Origin: Lachnospiraceae bacterium
GTDB lineage: Bacteria; Bacillota; Clostridia; Oscillospirales; Ruminococcaceae
Length of the DNA stretch: 64,000 nt
Assembly (NCBI GenBank): GCA_023664705.1
Contig: JAMPFE010000002.1
Location: 90,206 to 154,205 of the forward strand
Reading direction: 5' to 3'
Position numbers and translations under genes: made by a program. This document shows positions 24,202-31,539 of the stretch, piece by piece. Within the stretch, counting starts at the first letter, position 1. Every line of letters begins with the position of its first letter. The notes beneath the pieces were generated by a model. That model had not been told where the DNA came from and searched no databases. It saw nothing but the letters and a program-made list of their open reading frames with translations.

Positions 24202-24273
24202 CCAAGTTTACTTGGTAATCTCATTATAGCACTGCCAAGTTTTCTTGTCAAGAGGTTTGCCAAGTTTTCTTGG
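24202..24273 (-). promoter_or_regulatory. Promoter of the DUF6442-XRE unit with three palindromic operators
   Basis: Minus strand TTGACA (24251-24246), 17-bp spacer, TATAAT (24228-24223). Three sites of the form CCAAGTTT[A/T]CTTGG lie at 24202-24215, 24235-24248 (last base changed) and 24260-24273. They cover the start point, the spacer to -35, and the upstream edge, the arrangement expected for a repressor. Confidence 0.75.
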
Positions 24274-24330
24274 AATTTTGTGAATTGTTTACAATTGTAC
24301 GTTGAAGAGATTGTGGATTATGCACAACAA

Positions 24331-24358
24331 AAGCGCCGTATCGTTAAATACGGCGCTT
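24331..24358 (-). terminator. Terminator after the SGNH esterase gene
   Basis: Perfect 11-bp stem AAGCGCCGTAT/ATACGGCGCTT with a 6-nt loop, followed on the minus strand by TTTGTTG, 8 bp past the stop codon. Confidence 0.8.
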
Positions 24359-24365
24359 ATCCTTT

Positions 24366-25556
24366 TCAGAGCAGCGTTTTCAGATACTCCGTGAGCTTTG
24401 CGGCGGTCTTGTCGTGAGTGGTCACGGACGGGTGCCAGTCGGCGGAATAGCCGTCCGACGCCTGCTGAACGTCGAATTTCAGCGTGGAAACGTTTTCGTC
24501 GCCCGTTTCGGCTGTGTAATTGTCGACCGCGAGCTGAACGTAATCAAAGAGCCTGTCGGTCATAACGCCGAACGCGCAGACTATCTTCGCGTCGGGATTG
24601 TTCTCGCGGACCTTTTTCAGGAACTCTGTGTACGCCGCGCTGTATTCCTCTTGTCGTTCCTTATGGGTCAAGGTGTAGCTGTCGTCGTTGGTGCCGAGGT
24701 TGATAACAATTATGTCGGGCTGCCGCTTGGAAAAATCCCAATCGATATCCGACGGGACAAATAACCCGTTTTGCGACCACGAGTAGCCGAGCTTGGTGTA
24801 GTATTTCGGGAGCGTCTGCGCGGAGACCTTTTTCTCGCCGTCGGAGTAGCCCGAAATGATGCCGTAGCCGCTGAACGAGACCATGCTGTAATCCGCGTCG
24901 AGAGCCTGCGCGGTCTTATACGCGAACGCCTTTGTGACGTCCTCGGTCTTGGTGGAGAAGCTGTGGCTCTTGTCGGGGTCGTCAACGCCGTAGCCGCAGG
25001 TTATCGAGTCGCCGACAAACTCTATCAGCTTTTCCTTGTTCGGCACGGGTTTTATCGGCGTGCCCGTTATTTTTATATCCGTTACCGCGATAGTCGACAT
25101 GGGCGACTCGGAGAGCTTTACGAACGTCACGGCAACGTCCCGAGGCTCGGCGCTCTCGAAAACGCTGTAAACCTCCTGCCGGTTGTCGACCATATCGTCG
25201 ACAACGCGCCCGCCGTTTACGTATATGCCCACTCTGGCGTGATTATCGGCACTCGCAGCGCTTGCGCTGTTGCTGTCGCCGACCACCGTTATTTCGCATT
25301 TCGTCCCCGTGAACGTAAACTCGAAGCCCGTGCCCGAAAGCGCGCAGTAAAGCCTGTCCTCCTCAAAATAGGTGCGCCCGAGCAGCTTTACGTTTTCCTC
25401 GGTCGCCTTGTATACCGTTTCGGTGTTCATAGCGTCGGTCTCCTCCGTTGATGTGCTTGTGCTTATGTCCGAGGATACCTCGGACGGTTTTTCCGTGCCG
25501 CAGGCGGTAAGCATTGCCGCCGCGAAGAGTATTATTGCCGTTTGTTTAAGCTTCAT
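24366..25556 (-). CDS. Lipoprotein SGNH/GDSL esterase, carbohydrate esterase family 2-like
   Basis: 396 residues. A lipoprotein signal peptide ends with the lipobox LTAC at 17-20, followed by a Ser/Thr linker. A beta-sandwich N-terminal domain spans about 50-165, then an SGNH hydrolase domain has FVGDSITCGYG (nucleophile Ser), INLGTNDD (block III) and SADWHPS (catalytic Asp/His). The two-domain order fits CE2 esterases, which remove acetyl groups from plant polysaccharides. It should be anchored outside the membrane. The exact substrate is inferred only from family. No other carbohydrate-degrading gene is adjacent. Confidence 0.85.
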   Translation of the reverse strand: MKLKQTAIILFAAAMLTACGTEKPSEVSSDISTSTSTEETDAMNTETVYKATEENVKLLGRTYFEEDRLYCALSGTGFEFTFTGTKCEITVVGDSNSASAASADNHARVGIYVNGGRVVDDMVDNRQEVYSVFESAEPRDVAVTFVKLSESPMSTIAVTDIKITGTPIKPVPNKEKLIEFVGDSITCGYGVDDPDKSHSFSTKTEDVTKAFAYKTAQALDADYSMVSFSGYGIISGYSDGEKKVSAQTLPKYYTKLGYSWSQNGLFVPSDIDWDFSKRQPDIIVINLGTNDDSYTLTHKERQEEYSAAYTEFLKKVRENNPDAKIVCAFGVMTDRLFDYVQLAVDNYTAETGDENVSTLKFDVQQASDGYSADWHPSVTTHDKTAAKLTEYLKTLL

Positions 25557-25577
25557 GGTTATCCTCCCGTTTACAGT

Positions 25578-26264
25578 TTATACGGTAACATTCGCGCGTA
25601 TCTTTTCGAGAGTCTTTTCGCCGATGCCCTTGACGTTGATAAGCTCGTCGACGCTCGAAAAGCCGCCGTGTTGATTTCGGTAGTCGATTATCGCCTGCGC
25701 CTTGACCTCTCCTATGCCGTTCAGCCTTTGGAGCTCGTGGCTTGTGGCGGTGTTGATATTGATTATCCCGACGGGCTCGGGAACGCTCTGCGCCGAGGGC
25801 GTTTTTGTGCTCGTCTGCGCCCGTTGAGTGCTTTGAACGCTGCTTTGGGGAGCAGCGCTTTGCGGCACGCTGCTTTGCGGCGCGCTGCTCTGGGGAGCGG
25901 CGGAGGATACGGGCGGCTGCGGCGCGGAGCTTTGGACTGCCGCCGCCGATGATACGGAGCTTTGCGGCAACGGCTCGGCTGCCGACGGGACATACGAGGG
26001 CTCTTCGGCGGACTCGGCGGGCTCGCTCGGCAGCGGCTCGGTCTGCTGTACGGCAGCGCTCTGCTCTGCCGAAGAAGAGACGACGGGCGGCGCTTCGTCG
26101 ACGGAAGCAGCGTCGGGAACGTCGCTGTACTCGGGAACGCTTTCGAGCACAAAAGCCTCCCCCGTCGACGGGAAAACGTTTTTGACAGCCATGCCGACGA
26201 CCGCTATCATAATAATAAGGAACACCGCGGACATAAAGCCGCTGCGGAATTGATTATCCTTCAT
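25578..26264 (-). CDS. comEA: ComEA-like helix-hairpin-helix DNA-binding protein
   Basis: 228 residues. An N-terminal membrane helix (FMSAVFLIIMIAVVGMAV) is followed by a 100-residue low-complexity linker rich in Pro, Ser, Ala and Gln, then a C-terminal helix-hairpin-helix pair (ININTATSHELQRLNGIGEV, SSVDELINVKGIGEKTLEKI). ComEA binds incoming double-stranded DNA at the cell surface during transformation. The SLBB domain often present in the family is missing, so the linker alone must bridge the wall. No comEC lies nearby in the window. Confidence 0.88.
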   Translation of the reverse strand: MKDNQFRSGFMSAVFLIIMIAVVGMAVKNVFPSTGEAFVLESVPEYSDVPDAASVDEAPPVVSSSAEQSAAVQQTEPLPSEPAESAEEPSYVPSAAEPLPQSSVSSAAAVQSSAPQPPVSSAAPQSSAPQSSVPQSAAPQSSVQSTQRAQTSTKTPSAQSVPEPVGIININTATSHELQRLNGIGEVKAQAIIDYRNQHGGFSSVDELINVKGIGEKTLEKIRANVTV

Positions 26265-26370
26265 TTTACAACCCCCCGAAGCGAAGAATACTTTCTATAT
26301 ATTGTAGCATATTTTTCACAAAATTGCAAATAATTTTTTTAAAATTATAAATTTTTGTTTAAAATTCCCT

Positions 26371-26526
26371 TTGAAAATGATTTGAAAATCTGCTATAATT
26401 GTTTTTGTTAATGACGAAACACGTTTTACCCGGGGGTATGTAAATCTGATCACGATCATTGTCGTATCGGCGTACCCGCGGCGGGCGTGTTTTTTATTTT
26501 TCATTTTATCTAAGGAGTGTGCAATT
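26371..26526 (+). promoter_or_regulatory. Promoter and structured 5' leader of the DUF2798 gene
   Basis: TTGAAA (26371-26376), 17-bp spacer and TATAAT (26394-26399) are followed by a leader of about 120 nt. In it, GGGTATG (about 26433) can pair with CGTACCC (about 26468), then a short GC hairpin (CCCG-CGG-CGGG) is followed by TTTTTTATTTTT, like an attenuator. No known riboswitch class was recognised. Confidence 0.45.
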
Positions 26527-27087
26527 ATGCCTCAAAATCGTTTTCAGCGAATTATTTTCGCGTTTCTGACGGTGGTCGTCACCGTTCATGCTTATGTCTT
26601 TTACAGTCTTTACGTCGTCAACGGCCGGACGCTTATGACCGTAAACGGCACGGACAGCGTTTTGTCCGCGATAAACGCTCAGGGCGGCGTTTATATGTTC
26701 GGCAGGTTCCTGCCTATCTGGGCTGTGGTGCTTGTTGAGTTTATTTTCGCGTTCGCGCCGGAGGTCTTTATGGGAAGCCCCGCGTCGTTCAGGCTCGCAT
26801 GCAGGGTATTCGACCCGCAAAAGACAAATCCCGTGCTGTTCGAGACGGCGATTATCTGCGCTACGGCGGGCATTATGTGCCCCGCTATGAGCTTTATCGC
26901 GGCGTGGCTTTATTATCCGTATTACGCGGGATTTAACTTTATAACACTTCTCGCGGACCGGCTGAAGCCGGTGTGCTTTAACTTCCCGTTTGCGGTGCTG
27001 TCGCAGCTGTTCTTTATCCAGCCGCTTATCCGCACGGTATTTAAGGCGCTGTTCCGCGTCGGAGCAAAAAAGGCGGAGAACAACTGA
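26527..27087 (+). CDS. DUF2798 family membrane protein
   Basis: 186 residues with four predicted membrane helices, at about 10-28, 60-80, 105-130 and 150-170, arranged as two repeats of two helices. The first repeat begins NRFQRIIFAFLTVVVTVHAY, typical of DUF2798. Function is unknown. AAGGAG lies 8 bp before the ATG. It is a single-gene unit with its own promoter, a structured leader and a strong terminator. Confidence 0.82.
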   Translation: MPQNRFQRIIFAFLTVVVTVHAYVFYSLYVVNGRTLMTVNGTDSVLSAINAQGGVYMFGRFLPIWAVVLVEFIFAFAPEVFMGSPASFRLACRVFDPQKTNPVLFETAIICATAGIMCPAMSFIAAWLYYPYYAGFNFITLLADRLKPVCFNFPFAVLSQLFFIQPLIRTVFKALFRVGAKKAENN

Positions 27088-27112
27088 GAGCCTTGCCGAA
27101 ACAACAAAAATC

Positions 27113-27138
27113 GCGGTCTCGGAAATTTCCGAGACCGC
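27113..27138. terminator. Bidirectional terminator between DUF2798 and cotJC
   Basis: Perfect 26-bp palindrome centred on GGAAATTTCC with TTTTTT after it on the plus strand and ATTTTTG after it on the minus strand; it serves both converging genes. Confidence 0.9.
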
Positions 27139-27167
27139 TTTTTTACTGCAATTTACTGCAAACGCGA

Positions 27168-27737
27168 TTATTTCGCGCAGCCGTCGATCTGCTCCTGATA
27201 GAGGTTGAGAAGCTCGCCGAAGCGCTGGAAATGCACTACCTCGCGCTCGCGCAGGAACTTGATGACCTCGTTTACGTCGGGGTCGTCGCTGAGGCGCAGG
27301 ATATTGTCGTAAGTGGCGCGCGCCTTCTGCTCCGCCGCCATATCCTCCACGAGGTCGGCTATCGGGTCGCCCTTCACCTGAAAATACGCCGCCGTAAACG
27401 GCACGCCCATGGCGTTTGCGGCATATACTCCGTTGCCGTGGTCTACGTAGTAATCGCCCTTTCCGTACTTCTCGAAGCTCCTTGCGCCCTCGCCGTCGGT
27501 GAGCTGCCCTACGATGCTGCCGACTATCTCAAGATGCGCGAGTTCCTCCGTGCCGATGTCCGTAAGAAGCGCCTTGCCCTTGTTGTCGGGCATCGTAAAG
27601 CGCTGGGACAGATAGCGCAGCGAAGCGGACAACTCGCCGTCGGGTCCGCCGTACTGGCTGAGAATTATGCCCGCGAGGTGCGGATTTCTGTTCTTTATGC
27701 AGACGGGTATCTGCGTTCTTTTCTCAAATATAAACAT
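27168..27737 (-). CDS. cotJC: Spore coat protein CotJC / manganese catalase family
   Basis: 189 residues of the Mn-catalase ferritin-like fold. The metal-binding pattern includes EELAHLEIVG and AEQKARATYDNI, with EREVVHFQRFGE near the end. CotJC is a spore coat component and probable manganese catalase. It is the last gene of a cotJA-cotJB-cotJC unit on the minus strand, which is expressed in the mother cell in known spore formers. Confidence 0.95.
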   Translation of the reverse strand: MFIFEKRTQIPVCIKNRNPHLAGIILSQYGGPDGELSASLRYLSQRFTMPDNKGKALLTDIGTEELAHLEIVGSIVGQLTDGEGARSFEKYGKGDYYVDHGNGVYAANAMGVPFTAAYFQVKGDPIADLVEDMAAEQKARATYDNILRLSDDPDVNEVIKFLREREVVHFQRFGELLNLYQEQIDGCAK

Positions 27738-27753
27738 AACTTCACCTCATTCC

Positions 27754-28095
27754 TTAGTTAAACGGAGGCCAAACGCCCTCGGGCCAATCCCATGTGCCGT
27801 TCATTCCCGCGCTGCACGCGGTAAGCGGATAGAACGCGTCCTCGAAGGCAGCCTTGCACGCCTTGTACTGATTTACAGCCTCGCGGAACATCTCAACGGC
27901 TCTGGTGTCGTCGGGGTGAGTGTCGAGGTAAAGCTTGAGGTCCTGAGCGAAGAAATCCGCCTCCATGATAGCGCGCATAAGCTCCTCGCAGCTTGCGTCC
28001 GCGTTATTGCTGTTTCGGGAAGCGCCCTGCGCGGCAGCTTGCATATTTTGACTGCGCATATTGTTGACGGGGCGGCGGTTCATATTATTTGCCAT
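27754..28095 (-). CDS. cotJB: Spore coat protein CotJB
   Basis: 113 residues from the ATG at 28095, inside the end of cotJA (11-bp overlap); an in-frame ATG 27 bp earlier is less likely. The C-terminal half carries the CotJB core (LMRAIMEADFFAQDLKLYLD THPDD, YPLTACSAG, WDWPEGVWPPFN ending). The N-terminal 35 residues are Asn/Arg/Gln-rich and disordered. It is part of the inner spore coat, with CotJA and CotJC. Confidence 0.93.
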   Translation of the reverse strand: MANNMNRRPVNNMRSQNMQAAAQGASRNSNNADASCEELMRAIMEADFFAQDLKLYLDTHPDDTRAVEMFREAVNQYKACKAAFEDAFYPLTACSAGMNGTWDWPEGVWPPFN

Positions 28096-28249
28096 TGAAC
28101 AGCCCCCTCTCGTATTCGTCAAGGGTGATGTTGAGCTCGGGGAAAATCGTGCCCGCCTTCATCGCCTTGTTCGGAGAATACACCTTTTCCATGCGCTGCA
28201 CGGGCACATACGCGTAGCCGACGCGCCTCGGAGATCTGATTATATCCAT
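28085..28249 (-). CDS. cotJA: Spore coat associated protein CotJA
   Basis: A 54-residue protein read by hand from the minus strand: it starts MDIIRSPRRVGYAYVPVQRM and ends ITLDEYERGLFNGK. The motif YVPVQ followed by a KAM-GTIFPEL segment is the CotJA family pattern. AAAGGAAG lies 6-7 bp upstream of the ATG at 28249. Its stop lies beyond the start of cotJB (11-bp overlap), completing the cotJABC operon. A weak sigma-E-like pair (ACATAAAA / GATACGTT) is visible about 30-55 bp upstream but is not convincing. Confidence 0.9.
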   Translation of the reverse strand: MDIIRSPRRVGYAYVPVQRMEKVYSPNKAMKAGTIFPELNITLDEYERGLFNGK

Positions 28250-28329
28250 AAAATCTTCCTTTCTGTATTATTTGCGCAACGTATCGTCGCTGATAGATTT
28301 TATGTGTTTTGACGGGATTTGGTGACTGT

Positions 28330-28358
28330 TTGAGTTTTTCGGGGAAAAATGCTATAAT
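28330..28358 (+). promoter_or_regulatory. Promoter of the ECF sigma operon
   Basis: TTGAGT (28330-28335), 17-bp spacer, TATAAT (28353-28358), 55 bp before the sigma factor start. A sigma-A-type promoter; an additional autoregulated site was not recognised. Confidence 0.65.
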
Positions 28359-28412
28359 TATTGTTAAGATAACGTCAAAAAAGTTGTGTAGTTTTACAGA
28401 GGGGGTGAGCGA

Positions 28413-28970
28413 ATGGACGACAGCGAGATAATCCGTCTCTTTAACGAGCGGAACGAACGCGCGCTGAGCGAGGCGCAGACAAAATATTCGCGCTACTGCA
28501 CCGCGATAGCCATGAACGTTCTCGGCGACCGCGAGGAGGCGGAGGACTGCGTAAACGAGGCGTTCCACACCGCGTGGCAGCTTATCCCGCCGAACAGCCC
28601 GTACTCCCTCGCGACGTTTCTGGGACGGCTGACGAAAAACAGCGCCGTAAACCTGCTGAAAATGCGGCTCACGCAAAAGCGCGGCGGCGGAGAGACCGCT
28701 CTGGCGCTCGACGAGCTCGCGGAATGCGCGGCAAAGGACGGCGTTGAGGAGCGGTTTGACCGACGGGAGCTGGAAAAGCTGATAAACCGCTTTCTGGCGG
28801 GGCTTACGAAAACCAACCGAAGAATGTTTATGCTGAGGTACTGGTACTGTTACAGCGTGCGCGAGATAGCGCTCCGTCTCGGAACGTCGGAGAACACCGT
28901 TTCGGTGACCCTTAACCGAACGCGGAAAAAGCTCAAAGAACTGCTGAAGAAAAGAGGTTATGACGTATGA
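28413..28970 (+). CDS. ECF-type RNA polymerase sigma factor
   Basis: 185 residues. Region 2 (LSEAQTKYSRYCTAIAMNVLGDREEAEDCV ... with NEAFHTAWQLIPP, residues 17-60) binds core polymerase and the -10. Region 4 (KTNRRMFMLRYWYCYSVREI, ALRLGTSENTVSVTLNRTRK, about 130-180) binds the -35. It is a group 4 sigma factor that usually controls envelope stress responses. The stop overlaps the next start (ATGA), coupling it to a membrane protein that is probably its anti-sigma factor. Confidence 0.92.
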   Translation: MDDSEIIRLFNERNERALSEAQTKYSRYCTAIAMNVLGDREEAEDCVNEAFHTAWQLIPPNSPYSLATFLGRLTKNSAVNLLKMRLTQKRGGGETALALDELAECAAKDGVEERFDRRELEKLINRFLAGLTKTNRRMFMLRYWYCYSVREIALRLGTSENTVSVTLNRTRKKLKELLKKRGYDV

Positions 28971-30220
28971 ACAACAAGCAATTATTCGATTCTCTCAACA
29001 ACGCGGACGACAAGTTCATCCTGGAGGCGGTCGAGGACTTTACCGAGACTTACGTCGAAAAAAAGCGCGGCTTTGCGGACGTGATGAAATTCGCGCTGCC
29101 GTGCGCGGCTTGCGCGGCGATGATTTTCGCGGGCGCTGTCGTTGTCAAGGGACGGCTCAACGACGTTGCTTTCGGTCCCGCCGAGGCTCCCGAGGTCTAT
29201 GAAAGCACGGACGAATGCTCCGACAACACTCCCGCCGCCGACGAAAGCTCTATGGAGACCGACGAAAGCACCGACAACGCGTTCGCCGTTGACGAAAAGC
29301 CCGAGTTTCCCGACATAGAAAGCCCCGGTATCGTCACCTGCGAGCCGCTGGCGCTCCCCGAGAAGGACCCCGCGACGTTCTGGGAGGGCGAGCTGCCCGT
29401 GTGCCCCGTGAAAAACCCCACGAACGACGTTCTTGAAGCCAAAGGAGAACAGTTCACAAACGGGCTCGACCTGTCCATGGGATGGATGAACATATTGCTC
29501 GACGCAAAGAGGGGCGACGCCGTGTACGCCGTTGCCGACGGAGAGGTAACGTTTGCGGGTATTATTCCGTATCAGGACACTCACGATTATTCCGTTATCA
29601 TAAAGCACAGCGACGACCTGTATACAAGCTATGAAATTCTCGACGTCGACTGCGGAGTACCCGTGCAGGCAGGCGACAAGGTAACGGCGGGACAGGTGAT
29701 AGGATATGTGGGTATTGCGCGTTACAAAATCCACACGGATGATAATTGGATGGTATACGGCGTTCACCACGCCGACCCGATAACATCTTATTATGAAGTC
29801 CAAGGAACGACGGATAACCTTGAAAAATGGCTCAACAGCGGTCTTGTAAAGCCGCTTGACAACGTCGGGGACGATTTTGAGTTCGACAATATCGACGGCG
29901 TTGTTTCCCGCAACGAAAAAATAACCCCCGCGCCTTACGGAGCGAAGGTGTACGCGGTCTCCGCGGGAACCGTGACCTACGCGGGCGACGACTATTTCCC
30001 CTGCGGCATGATGATAAAAATACTGCACGACAACAACATCGAAAGCACATATTATCATCTCGACGGCGAGCTTCCGCACCTCAAAACGGGCGACGTTGTT
30101 GAGGCGGGCGAGCCGATAGGCTACGTTTCCGACAACACCCTCAGCGGAGTTTCGGGGCTCGGGTACTTCATCAGCGAGATAGACGATTTCTATCTGGAGA
30201 GCGGAGGCCGCAGATTCTGA
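28967..30220 (+). CDS. Putative membrane anti-sigma factor with two degenerate LytM (M23) domains
   Basis: 417 residues. The cytoplasmic N-terminus (1-40, FILEAVEDFTETYVEKKRGF) resembles the short anti-sigma helices of Clostridial ECF partners. One membrane helix follows (FALPCAACAAMIFAGAVVV), then an acidic Ser/Thr/Glu/Asp linker to about 115. Two LytM-like beta domains lie at about 155-270 and 310-410 (GDAVYAVADGEVTFAG, DKVTAGQVIGYVG; GAKVYAVSAGTVTYAG, GDVVEAGEPIGYV). The zinc ligands are missing: the first H of HxxxD is replaced (TNGLDLS), and HLHFEI is replaced by YFISEI. It is therefore probably a binding rather than a cleaving module. The role as anti-sigma is inferred from coupling and layout. 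Confidence 0.72.
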   Translation: MNNKQLFDSLNNADDKFILEAVEDFTETYVEKKRGFADVMKFALPCAACAAMIFAGAVVVKGRLNDVAFGPAEAPEVYESTDECSDNTPAADESSMETDESTDNAFAVDEKPEFPDIESPGIVTCEPLALPEKDPATFWEGELPVCPVKNPTNDVLEAKGEQFTNGLDLSMGWMNILLDAKRGDAVYAVADGEVTFAGIIPYQDTHDYSVIIKHSDDLYTSYEILDVDCGVPVQAGDKVTAGQVIGYVGIARYKIHTDDNWMVYGVHHADPITSYYEVQGTTDNLEKWLNSGLVKPLDNVGDDFEFDNIDGVVSRNEKITPAPYGAKVYAVSAGTVTYAGDDYFPCGMMIKILHDNNIESTYYHLDGELPHLKTGDVVEAGEPIGYVSDNTLSGVSGLGYFISEIDDFYLESGGRRF

Positions 30221-30246
30221 CGGAACGGCATCTTTTTAATCCCAAC

Positions 30247-30276
30247 AAAACGCCCCCGAGCAATCGGGGGCGTTTT
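30247..30276. terminator. Bidirectional terminator between sigma operon and rarA
   Basis: AAAACGCCCCCGA/TCGGGGGCGTTTT stem with a short loop; A-tract and T-tract flank it, so it works in both directions. Confidence 0.9.
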
Positions 30277-30290
30277 ATCGGCATTTAAAA

Positions 30291-31538
30291 TCATTCTCCC
30301 TTTATCTTGTCGCGGTATTCCTTTGCGGCGCGCTCAAGCTTGTTGTCGCCGAAATGATAATAAACCTTGTCCTTGAGAGCGTCGGGGAGATACTGCTGCT
30401 TGACGTAGTGGTTCGGATAGTCGTGCGGATAGAGGTAGTGCTGTCCGCGGATTTCCGCGTCCGCGCCGTCGCAGTGGACGTTCTGCAGATGACGGGGAAA
30501 ATCGCCCGCCGCGCCGTTCCGAACGTCCGCGAGAGCCTCGTTTATCGCGCAGTAGGCGCTGTTGGATTTCGGAGAGGTCGCGAGCAAAACTATCGCGTCG
30601 GCAAGAGGGATACGCGCCTCGGGCAGCCCGAGCTGCATCGCGCTGTCAACGCACGCCTTTACTATCGGGATAGCCTGCGGGTACGCGAGACCTATGTCCT
30701 CCGCCGCGATAACGAGCAGCCGTCTCGACAGCGAGATGATGTCCCCCGCGTCCATTAGCCGCGCCGCGTAATGGAGCGCCGCGTTTTCGTCCGAGCCGCG
30801 TATCGACTTCTGCAGCGCGGACAGCAGGTCGTAATGCTGGTCGCCGTCGCGGTCGTAGCGCATATTGCTGCGCTGAGTGAGCTCCCGAGCGAGGTCAACG
30901 TCTATTTTTCCGTTGTTCGCGGACAGCGCACAGAGCTCCACGGTATTAAGGCACTTGCGGACGTCCCCGCCCACACCGTGACAGATGTACCGCACAGCCT
31001 CGTCGGAGACCTCGTATTCCGTGCCGTTTTCCCTGCCTATCTCGGAAAAGCCGCGCCGCACAGCTTTTTCCATTTCGTCGGGCGACACGGGCTTGAACTC
31101 AAACACCGTGCTGCGCGAAAGAATGGCGTTGTATACATAAAAATACGGGTTCTCCGTGGTAGAGGCGATAAGCGTTATGCTGCCGTCCTCGATGTATTCG
31201 AGAAGGCTCTGCTGCTGCTTTTTGTTGAGGTACTGTATCTCGTCGAGATACAGTAAGATACCGCTGCACCCGAGAAAGGTGTCTATCTCGGAGACGACGC
31301 TCTTTATGTCGGCAGTCGAGGCGGACGTGCCGTTGAGCTTGTGCAGCCGCATATTCGCGGACTCCGCGATTATCCGCGCGACGGTGGTCTTGCCGACCCC
31401 CGAGGGACCGTAGAATATCATATTCGGTATCTTGCCCGATTCGATAACGCGGCGCAGGGGCTTGCCCGCTCCGATAAGGTGGGTCTGCCCTACCACGTCG
31501 TCCAGAGCGGCGGGGCGTATTTTATCCGCTAACGGCAT
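30291..31538 (-). CDS. rarA: Replication-associated recombination ATPase RarA (MgsA)
   Basis: 415 residues. The protein opens with an N-terminal RPAALDDVVGQTHLIG. Walker A is GPSGVGKTT at about 44-52 and Walker B is LLYLDEIQYL. Sensor 1 lies in ASTTENPYF, and the C-terminal MgsA tetramerisation domain contains DGDQHYDLLSALQKSIRGSD and HYLYPHDYPNHYV. RarA acts at stalled replication forks. It starts 1 bp after the stop of the PRPP synthetase gene and shares its transcript. Confidence 0.96.
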   Translation of the reverse strand: MPLADKIRPAALDDVVGQTHLIGAGKPLRRVIESGKIPNMIFYGPSGVGKTTVARIIAESANMRLHKLNGTSASTADIKSVVSEIDTFLGCSGILLYLDEIQYLNKKQQQSLLEYIEDGSITLIASTTENPYFYVYNAILSRSTVFEFKPVSPDEMEKAVRRGFSEIGRENGTEYEVSDEAVRYICHGVGGDVRKCLNTVELCALSANNGKIDVDLARELTQRSNMRYDRDGDQHYDLLSALQKSIRGSDENAALHYAARLMDAGDIISLSRRLLVIAAEDIGLAYPQAIPIVKACVDSAMQLGLPEARIPLADAIVLLATSPKSNSAYCAINEALADVRNGAAGDFPRHLQNVHCDGADAEIRGQHYLYPHDYPNHYVKQQYLPDALKDKVYYHFGDNKLERAAKEYRDKIKGE

Positions 31539-31539
31539 A

